DNA of 64,000 bases, from assembly GCF_008086345.1 (NCBI RefSeq), contig NZ_CP043006.1, forward strand, positions 5,640,032 to 5,704,031. The letters run 5' to 3'. Made by a program: the position numbers and the translations under genes. The notes below the pieces were generated by a model. It was given only the letters and a program-made list of their open reading frames with translations. It had not been told where the DNA came from and searched no databases. Source of the stretch: Chitinophaga sp. XS-30 (lineage in GTDB: Bacteria > Bacteroidota > Bacteroidia > Chitinophagales > Chitinophagaceae). Of this stretch, positions 57,565 through 64,000 are shown piece after piece. Each line of letters opens with the position of its first letter. Positions within the stretch are counted from its first letter, which is position 1.

Positions 57565-60500
57565 ATGCAAAAAAAATTTGCAGGTTGTTGCAACCTGCTC
57601 GAACCTCTTTTTTCGCTAAAAATGAGAATCACCACCTTTCTGGTATTATTTTCCTCGATGTTGTCCTTCGCCACTACCAGCACCGGACAGTCCATGTACG
57701 AAAAGAAAATAAGCCTCAACGTAAGGAACGGCTTGTTAAAAGATGTGCTGACGCTCATTGAGCAGCAATCTTCATTCGTGATCGGTTACAACCGGGATAA
57801 TATCCCTGACAGCAGCCGGATCAGCTATTCCGCGGTGAACAAGCCTGTCGGCAATATACTGGACGACCTGCTGGCAGGTTACCCGGTGATCGCCAGGCAG
57901 ATCGCGGAAAAATATATTGTGCTGAATAAAGTATTGCCTGCCGAGAAAATATTATGGCAGCAGGAGCTGGTGATTTCCGGAAAGGTGACGGACAGGGCCT
58001 CCGGAGAAGCTTTACCGGGCGTAAGCATCAGTATAAAAGGAACTTCCTCCGGTACGGCTACAGGTACGAACGGCACTTTTTCAATCCGGTTCCCGCAGGG
58101 AAAGGATGAAATTATACTGGCTGTTTATTACCTCGGCTACAAAAGGCAGGAACTGACCATTACCCGGGCAAATGCATCGCAGGTAAGGAGCATTATGCTG
58201 GATGCGGACCGGCTGGGCCTTGATGAAGTGGTGGTAACAGGCCAGGGGCTGGACATCAGCAAAAGAAGATTATCCACCAATGTGGTCAGTATCGGCACAA
58301 AGGAACTGGACGAAGCGCCATCCGGCAGGATAGACCGGATGCTCCAGGGCAAACTGCCCAATGCGCAGATCAGGCTTACCGGCGGGCAGGCAGGCGCCAC
58401 TTCATTGATCCGGGCAAGAGGGGTGAATTCCGCTTTTGTGAACTCTACTCCTGTTATTTATGTGGACGGTGTGCGGATGGACAATCTCAACACCGTGTCC
58501 GCCCTCGGTGGCGGAAGTGCCCAGGGCGCAGCCATCAGCGCGATAGCGGATATCCCTACCGACAATATTGAAAGGATAGAATACATCAACGGCGGAGCGG
58601 CCACTACCCTTTACGGATCAGATGCCGCCAACGGCGTGATCCAGATCTTCACCAAAAAAGGCGGGTCGGACAGAACTTCGCTCACGTTCGAGACGCAAAT
58701 GGGTATTGAAACGCCTACTGCGGATTTCCTGCATTTTTCCCGCACCAAAGAATTGTTATTCCAGAACGGGATGTACCAGAAGCACCACATTGCGGTAAAT
58801 GGCGGGCAAGGCGATTTCGGGTACAGCTTTTCCGGCAATTACAGCAACAGCGAGGGCGTGCAGCTGTATGATCAGAACCGCAACGAACGCATCGATTTCT
58901 CCAGCGGTTTCCGGGCAGCGCTCAGCAGCAAGATCACCTATGAAAGTTCCTTTACTTTCGTGAGCAACTCCTTCAAACGCAACCGGAACGGTAACCAGGG
59001 TGGTTACACGGGCCTCTGGTTTGCTGAAAGCGGCGCATCCTCCATTACCGGCCCAAGGTTCAACCCGGTGATAGACACCCTGTCGGAAGAGGCTTTTGCG
59101 CAAATGAAAGCGTATGTGAACGAAGCAGAGCGCCTGCAGGACAACAGCATCAAAGTAAAACGCTTCCAGACCTCCCAGGTGTTCAAATATATGCCGTTGA
59201 AAAACCTGGTGTTCAAAGCTACCGGCGGGATCGACTACCGGGTGCAAAAGAACCAGGTGATCCAGACCAATCAGTACCTTTCGTTTACCACCAATACCAA
59301 TGTAAAAGACCAGGGCAGCATCACCAATGCAGACCGGAAATATATGGGTATTACACTGGAGCTGAACGGCCAGTACGAAGCAAAGGCCGGAGACTTCTCT
59401 TTCATCACCACGGCAGGCGGGCAGCTCTTCCGTAACGAAGACCAGCAGATCGCCTACACCGGCAGCAATATCCGGGACGGCGCGCGCACCATCCGTGATG
59501 CCGCCACCAGAACAAGTGATGAATATTATATCGAGATCGTGAACTATGGCATGTATATCCAGGAAAATATCGGCTTCCGGAACAAGCTGTTCCTCGACCT
59601 TGGATTGAGAGGAGACGGTAACCCTGCTTTCGGCAGCAATATCGGCATTCAATACTATCCCAAAGCAGGCATCTCCTATATTCCCTCTGCGGAACCCTGG
59701 TTCGAAAGCATTTCCAGCGTGATCTCGTCCGCCAAGGTGCGCGGCAGCTTCGGTGTTGCCGGCAACCTGCCAACAGCTTTCACTAATCAGCGCACCATTG
59801 CCTTCCAGGGTTATCAGAACGAACAGGCGGCATTTTTCGGGCAACCCGGGAATGAGGACCTGAAGCCGGAGAAAACACAGACCGCCGAAGGCGGCCTGGA
59901 GCTGGGCTTTCATCATGACAGGTTCCTGCTGTCCGCCGGATACTATCATTCCACTACGCGTAATGCCCTGTTCTATGTACCGCCCACCCCTTCCACCGGG
60001 CAATCGCAATCACAGTTGTACAACGTCGGGAAGATCCTGAACAAAGGATTCGAGTTCAATATCATCGCTATCGCCATTCAAAAAAAGGATGTTACCCTGC
60101 GGCTGAATGCATCTGTCAATACCCTGTATAACAAGGTGCTCAGCTCAGGCGGTGTAGCTCCTTTCAATATCAACGGGTTCAGTGCAAGAACGATCCAGAC
60201 GGTTGTGCAGGAAGGGTACCCGATAGGCTTCCTCCGCGGCAACTACGGAGTGTTTGGTGACGACGGCACTTTGTTGAGCACTACCGCGCAGCAGAACCTC
60301 GGCACCACTATTCCCGATCTGTTTGGCAGCATGGGACTGAATTTCCGTTACAAGCAGTTCGATCTTTATGCCAGTGCGGATTACCAGAAAGGCGCCTATG
60401 CCAATTCCTTCGACAGGCAATTCCGTTTCAACTATGGTGCGGATAATGAAGGCATCCCCCAGGCGGAGATCGACAAGAACAAACGCACCAACTGGCTGAA

Positions 60501-60780
60501 CTTCACCAATATGTTCGTGGAAAAAACCGATTTCATCAAAGTAAGAACGATCGGCGCCAACTACGCCGTAAAGCAGGGCTTGCTGGGTAAAGCTGTGAAA
60601 AGCCTTACGGTAGGTGTGATGGTGGTCAATCCCCTCAACTTCACTTCATCCAGCTTCGATCCCGAGGCCACCATCAGTGGTGCTGCACAGGGACAAGGCG
60701 GCGCTACCACCGGCGGCATTTCCTACGCCACCTATTCCGCGCCCCGCCAGTTCCTGGGATCACTAAGGTTTAACTTTTAA
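57565..60780 (+). CDS. SusC/RagA transporter with STN signalling domain
   Basis: A 1071-residue TonB-dependent transporter. Signal region to about residue 43 (MRITTFLVLFSSMLSFATTSTGQ within), STN domain at about 48-115 (NVRNGLLKDVLTLIEQQSSFVIGYNRDNI), carboxypeptidase-like domain at about 132-215 (ISGKVTDRASGEALPGVSISIKG), plug at about 220-370 (VYVDGVRMDN, TDNIERIEYINGGAATTLYGSDAANGVIQIFTKKGG), then barrel ending in FLGSLRFNF. The STN domain fits control via the FecR/sigma pair directly upstream. Substrate is not clear from sequence; the phosphodiesterase downstream is a clue. Confidence 0.95.
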   Translation: MQKKFAGCCNLLEPLFSLKMRITTFLVLFSSMLSFATTSTGQSMYEKKISLNVRNGLLKDVLTLIEQQSSFVIGYNRDNIPDSSRISYSAVNKPVGNILDDLLAGYPVIARQIAEKYIVLNKVLPAEKILWQQELVISGKVTDRASGEALPGVSISIKGTSSGTATGTNGTFSIRFPQGKDEIILAVYYLGYKRQELTITRANASQVRSIMLDADRLGLDEVVVTGQGLDISKRRLSTNVVSIGTKELDEAPSGRIDRMLQGKLPNAQIRLTGGQAGATSLIRARGVNSAFVNSTPVIYVDGVRMDNLNTVSALGGGSAQGAAISAIADIPTDNIERIEYINGGAATTLYGSDAANGVIQIFTKKGGSDRTSLTFETQMGIETPTADFLHFSRTKELLFQNGMYQKHHIAVNGGQGDFGYSFSGNYSNSEGVQLYDQNRNERIDFSSGFRAALSSKITYESSFTFVSNSFKRNRNGNQGGYTGLWFAESGASSITGPRFNPVIDTLSEEAFAQMKAYVNEAERLQDNSIKVKRFQTSQVFKYMPLKNLVFKATGGIDYRVQKNQVIQTNQYLSFTTNTNVKDQGSITNADRKYMGITLELNGQYEAKAGDFSFITTAGGQLFRNEDQQIAYTGSNIRDGARTIRDAATRTSDEYYIEIVNYGMYIQENIGFRNKLFLDLGLRGDGNPAFGSNIGIQYYPKAGISYIPSAEPWFESISSVISSAKVRGSFGVAGNLPTAFTNQRTIAFQGYQNEQAAFFGQPGNEDLKPEKTQTAEGGLELGFHHDRFLLSAGYYHSTTRNALFYVPPTPSTGQSQSQLYNVGKILNKGFEFNIIAIAIQKKDVTLRLNASVNTLYNKVLSSGGVAPFNINGFSARTIQTVVQEGYPIGFLRGNYGVFGDDGTLLSTTAQQNLGTTIPDLFGSMGLNFRYKQFDLYASADYQKGAYANSFDRQFRFNYGADNEGIPQAEIDKNKRTNWLNFTNMFVEKTDFIKVRTIGANYAVKQGLLGKAVKSLTVGVMVVNPLNFTSSSFDPEATISGAAQGQGGATTGGISYATYSAPRQFLGSLRFNF

Positions 60781-60790
60781 ACGCTGAAAA

Positions 60791-62212
60791 ATGAAAAAAC
60801 TGTTCGCATATTTCCTGCTGGCGGCCGTTATGGCTTCCAGCGCCTGCAATATTCTGAATCCGAACGTAACCGACCAGGTGTACCTGGACAATCCGGATGC
60901 GGCCAAAAGCTGGGTGAACGGGCTGCGCCGGCAGCTGGCGCTCACCATGAACCAGGTAGTGGTGAGCACAGAGCTGGTTTCCGACAACTACTTCAATAAC
61001 CGCACATTAAGCAGCAAAGTATTCGACATTCCGCAGATCGATTATTTTGATCTGGATGTCAATAACCTCCAGGTGCATATACAACGCCTGCGGGAGATGG
61101 CAGACTACGGGCTGGAAAAGGTACTGCCGGCAGACCATTCCGCTACAGCCAATGATTCCGCAGAGATCTATTTCAGCAAGGCCTTCGCACATCTGCTCAG
61201 CGGCGAACTATTCGTGGCATTACCGGGCAGCAGCACCGGTCCGGTGCTTACACCGGCCGGTCACCTGGATATCGCGATCGAAAATCTGGATAAAGCCATT
61301 GGGCTGACCACCGATGTTAACGAGAAGGATGCGTATATCCTGTTGAAAGCCCGGGCCTGGTATGCCAAAGGCAATGCCGCCAATGCCGTACAATTTGCTA
61401 CAGCAGTATCGGGGAATAAAACCCTGCTCCGCCAGGCAAAATATGATGGTATCAACGGGGTTTCGAATGATATGCAGACCTTTCTTTTCTCCTCCGTCAA
61501 CAATGAGTTTGCGCCTTTGCCGCGGCTGGACTTCCTGGACCCCAAGTACTATCACACCGGCCTTGCCAGTGGGGACCAGAAGCCGGTAACGATCGCAAAG
61601 GCGGAAGAAGCCGCGCTGATCATTGCAGAAGCACAGGCATCGGCGAATGAATTGCCCGCCGCCCGGCAGACGCTGAAAGATATGCTGACGGAGATCGTAG
61701 CCCTCCGGCCGGTAGTCATGCTGGACGACAGCAAAGAAACCCGTAACGGCGGCAATCGTACAGATTACCCCCTGACGGCCGTGCAGGTGAAATTCGACGC
61801 ACAGGATGCGCCCCGCAGCAATTATGTGCTCGACAGGAAAGCAGGTAACGTAAAGGCATATACGGTTTCCGGGACCATGGTGACCGCTGCCGATATTGAT
61901 GCCGCTACCGATCAGGACGCTGTGTTGTACATCCTGTACCGCCTGCGCCAGGAAATATTCATGGCGGAAGGCCGGCGGATGAAGGACCTCGGCATACGGC
62001 TCCCGGTATCGCAGACGGAACAGCTGAATAACAGCCACGTCCTGCCGGAGCATATCAAAGCACAGATTCCCGCTTTCATCCCGTTGAACCGCGGCATGGA
62101 TGACTTTACCTATGACAAGGACAACGGTATCGTGACCATGGCATACGACATGAACAAAGTGCTCGTAGCAAACAAACTGGCTGCGGAAATTTTCCCATTC
62201 ATCCATCAATAA
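60791..62212 (+). CDS. SusD/RagB family lipoprotein
   Basis: A 473-residue SusD-like lipoprotein with lipobox VMASSAC (Cys 19). NILNPNVTDQVYLDNPDAAKSWVNGLRRQLA is the usual start; helix pairs such as AEIYFSKAFAHLLSGELFVALPG and EEAALIIAEAQASANELPAARQTLKDML follow, and the C-terminal RLRQEIFMAEGRRMKDLGIRLPVSQTE is the family end motif. Somewhat diverged from glycan-type SusD, matching a non-starch substrate. 10 bp after susC. Confidence 0.92.
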   Translation: MKKLFAYFLLAAVMASSACNILNPNVTDQVYLDNPDAAKSWVNGLRRQLALTMNQVVVSTELVSDNYFNNRTLSSKVFDIPQIDYFDLDVNNLQVHIQRLREMADYGLEKVLPADHSATANDSAEIYFSKAFAHLLSGELFVALPGSSTGPVLTPAGHLDIAIENLDKAIGLTTDVNEKDAYILLKARAWYAKGNAANAVQFATAVSGNKTLLRQAKYDGINGVSNDMQTFLFSSVNNEFAPLPRLDFLDPKYYHTGLASGDQKPVTIAKAEEAALIIAEAQASANELPAARQTLKDMLTEIVALRPVVMLDDSKETRNGGNRTDYPLTAVQVKFDAQDAPRSNYVLDRKAGNVKAYTVSGTMVTAADIDAATDQDAVLYILYRLRQEIFMAEGRRMKDLGIRLPVSQTEQLNNSHVLPEHIKAQIPAFIPLNRGMDDFTYDKDNGIVTMAYDMNKVLVANKLAAEIFPFIHQ

Positions 62213-62221
62213 ACACTATTC

Positions 62222-63571
62222 ATGAAAAAAAAGATCTTTCTATACTGCGCCATACTCCTTCTGTCCATACCTGTATTTGCGCAGAAAGCAAAATACGTGG
62301 TACTGGTGAGCGTAGACGGGTTTCGCCCGGATTTCTACCTGGACCCTTCCTGGCCAGCCCCCAACATGCAGCAGATGCTGCAGAATGGCGTGTATGCCCA
62401 GGGGGTGAGAGGCGTTTTCCCTACGGTCACCTATCCTTCACATACCACATTGATCACCGGCGTGATGCCGGGGAAGCACGGCATCGTGTACAATACCCCC
62501 TTTGAGCCGGGCGGCCAGACAGGCCGCTGGTATATGGAAGCAAAGGAAATCAAGGCGGAGACCCTGTGGGACGTTCTGCATAAAGCCGGTCTTGCTTCCG
62601 CGGCCGTATCCTGGCCGGTATCCACCGGAGCGCCGATCACCTACAACCTCCCGGAAACCTGGTCGTCCGCCACGCCCGGCGACCGGAGAGGCGCTACCAG
62701 TGAACATGCTACACCAAAAGGACTGTTTGAGGAAGTACAGGAATTTGCCACGGGTAAACTCGAAGCCAACGACCTCAGCCTGAAATATAACGGCATGAAT
62801 GAGAACCTTGCGAGGATGACCGCGTACATCATCAAAAAATACAAGCCACGCCTGACGGCCGTACACCTTCCCTGTACCGATGGCGCCCAGCATGCAGAAG
62901 GAAGGGAAGGCAAGGGCGTAAGGATCGCCGTAGCATCTGCAGACCATGCCATTGGCACCATACTGGAAGCACTGGACAAAGCAGGCATCAGGGACAGCAC
63001 TGCAGTGATCATTACCGGCGATCATGGTTTTGTTGACACCCATACGGGCATCTCCCCGAACGTATGGCTGCAGCAGGCGGGACTGACCGGCAAGACAGCG
63101 GACCGCGGCAACTGGAAAGCCACTTTTCTTTCCTCCGGCGGTGCGGCTTTTCTGCATCTGAAAGATCCGAAGGATAAACAGACATTGCAGCAGGTCAGGA
63201 ACATCCTGGCCGCGCTTCCCCCGGCGCAACAGGCGCTTTTCCGGATACTGGACCGCAGTGAGCTGGACAAAGCGGGTGCAAACCCGGAAGCAGCGTTGGC
63301 GCTCACGGGGAAACAGGGCATCCGTTTCAATAATTCAGCGGACGGACCTGTATTCAGCGCCGCGCCCGGCGGAGCACATGGCTATTTCTCCGACTTCGAC
63401 GAAATCCGCACCGGATTCATCGGCAGCGGGGCAGGCTTCAGCAAACACGGCGTGTACCCGGAGATCGGGCTGGAAGATATTGCGCCGCTTGTGGCGGAAT
63501 TGCTGGGGGTTCGGCTGGAACAGGCTGATGGGGTGGTGTACCCGGGGATGTTTGTTTCGGAGAGGAAGTAA
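62222..63571 (+). CDS. alkaline phosphatase superfamily phosphodiesterase (NPP-like)
   Basis: A 449-residue exported enzyme (signal MKKKIFLYCAILLLSIPVFAQ) of the nucleotide pyrophosphatase/phosphodiesterase branch. Two-zinc active site: VSVDGFRPDFY (Asp), FPTVTYPSHTTLITG (nucleophile Thr), LPCTDGAQHAEG (Asp, His), ITGDHGFVDT (Asp, His) and GGAHGYF (His). Such enzymes cleave phosphodiester or pyrophosphate bonds in nucleotides or lipids. Located 9 bp behind susD, so import and cleavage appear linked: the pair may take up phosphodiester-containing compounds (inference). Confidence 0.9.
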   Translation: MKKKIFLYCAILLLSIPVFAQKAKYVVLVSVDGFRPDFYLDPSWPAPNMQQMLQNGVYAQGVRGVFPTVTYPSHTTLITGVMPGKHGIVYNTPFEPGGQTGRWYMEAKEIKAETLWDVLHKAGLASAAVSWPVSTGAPITYNLPETWSSATPGDRRGATSEHATPKGLFEEVQEFATGKLEANDLSLKYNGMNENLARMTAYIIKKYKPRLTAVHLPCTDGAQHAEGREGKGVRIAVASADHAIGTILEALDKAGIRDSTAVIITGDHGFVDTHTGISPNVWLQQAGLTGKTADRGNWKATFLSSGGAAFLHLKDPKDKQTLQQVRNILAALPPAQQALFRILDRSELDKAGANPEAALALTGKQGIRFNNSADGPVFSAAPGGAHGYFSDFDEIRTGFIGSGAGFSKHGVYPEIGLEDIAPLVAELLGVRLEQADGVVYPGMFVSERK

Positions 63572-63584
63572 GGATGATGGAAAG

Positions 63585-63621
63585 GGCGGTTATGCGGTGA
63601 TACGGATAGCCGCCTTTTTTT
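63585..63621 (+). terminator. terminator of the sigma/SusCD/phosphodiesterase locus
   Basis: GGCGGTTAT...ATAGCCGCC stem followed by seven T residues. 14 bp after the phosphodiesterase stop. Confidence 0.8.
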
Positions 63622-63637
63622 GGATAAAATTAAGTAA

Positions 63638-63672
63638 GGGCCGCATCCTTCCGGATACGGCCCGCTTTTTTG
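63638..63672 (+). terminator. second terminator
   Basis: GGGCCGCATCC/GGATACGGCCC arms (one mismatch, 4-nt loop) then GCTTTTTTG. May serve as a backup, or act for the minus-strand gene at 63759. Confidence 0.75.
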
Positions 63673-63758
63673 GGGTGGATGCAAGTTACCGGCAGGCTGT
63701 GCCTTGAGGTAACGGCTGCGCTTTTCTGGTTGATGACTCGCGGCTTTAGAGGAGCGGA

Positions 63759-64000
63759 TCAATATTTTCGTGAACTTTCTATTTTCATGTCGGCCCATTG
63801 CCAGGCTTTTTTAAACCGGGCGTTAACGGCCCTGGCCTCAGCATCTTTCCCCTGCCCTTTCAGACTGTTGAACAATCCTTTCAGCGCCCACCCGTTCTCT
63901 TTGAACGTTTCCAGGTCGTTCCGGAATACGGTTTCCGCTTCCGCGAATTTCCCTGCTTTCACAAGCCAGTGGCCCAGCGAGAGGCGGACGGAGAAAAACC
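63759..64000 (-). CDS. C-terminal part of a TPR-like protein (cut by window edge)
   Basis: The last 80 or so residues of a protein whose frame runs off the right edge; there is no stop to 64000. Sequence includes LSLGHWLVKAGKFAEAETVFRNDLETFKENGWALKGLFNSLKGQGKDAEARAVNARFKKAWQWADM, a tetratricopeptide-type pattern often found at the end of longer TPR proteins of unknown function. A GTG at 63962 is not a credible start. Stop TGA 63759. Confidence 0.7.
   Translation of the reverse strand, partial: FFSVRLSLGHWLVKAGKFAEAETVFRNDLETFKENGWALKGLFNSLKGQGKDAEARAVNARFKKAWQWADMKIESSRKY

Noticed and set aside
1..64000. tRNA, rRNA or riboswitch genes
   Set aside because: No cloverleaf, rRNA-like stretch or known riboswitch motif was found by eye; a covariance-model search was not possible here.

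Overview
This window comes from the chromosome of a Bacteroidota bacterium, most likely a Chitinophagaceae member (Chitinophaga-like; the family is inference). Pointers are three glycan or nutrient loci with SusC/SusD-type or glycoside hydrolase genes, an ECF sigma/FecR pair feeding a SusC with an STN domain, a type IX secretion (T9SS) sorting domain next to a PorV-like barrel, many lipoprotein signal peptides, and promoters of the Bacteroidota form TTTG-N18/19-TAnnTTTG. No tRNA, rRNA, CRISPR array or insertion sequence was recognised.

Region 1 (1-16481) carries the ribosomal str/S10 supercluster on the minus strand, cut into three pieces: rpsL-rpsG, fusA, and rpsJ-rplC-rplD-rplW-rplB-rpsS-rplV. 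The first gap (10159-15355, plus strand) holds a secretion operon: a small T9SS-sorted protein, a PorV-like barrel, a small exported protein and a 1005-residue collagen-like protein. The second gap (4086-7459) holds a TonB-like protein, an outer membrane barrel, a PQQ-type sugar dehydrogenase and a lipoprotein. Each ribosomal piece has its own near-identical promoter and first transcribed bases.

Region 2 (16616-23982) is housekeeping: a 99-residue conserved protein, ilvE, an unknown protein followed by rdgB, a thioesterase and a nitroreductase, and a padR-glpK-glpD glycerol operon.

Region 3 (24420-41885) is a sialic acid and glycan utilisation locus. Reading leftwards from a promoter at 39663-39692: sialidase, SusC, SusD, two more sialidases, N-acetylneuraminate lyase, a PKD/LamG surface lipoprotein, a NanM-type epimerase, an MFS transporter and a GH125 alpha-mannosidase. 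The likely regulator, a GntR/FCD protein (41199-41885), has an operator resembling the one at the sialidase promoter. A Fic-type 'mobile mystery' A/B pair (40039-41093) lies between regulator and operon and has three evenly spaced operators.

Region 4 (41974-48323) holds a cupin, a PepSY membrane protein, a TetR/HMA-like/MFS efflux operon with a 24-bp perfect palindrome, and a TetR-like/ABC1-kinase pair. Region 5 (48828-54309) is a GH127/DUF4965/GH43 operon behind a LacI-type palindrome. Region 6 (54443-63571) has a small membrane protein, a tandem SRPBCC protein, and an ECF sigma/FecR/SusC/SusD/phosphodiesterase locus. The window ends inside a TPR-like gene.
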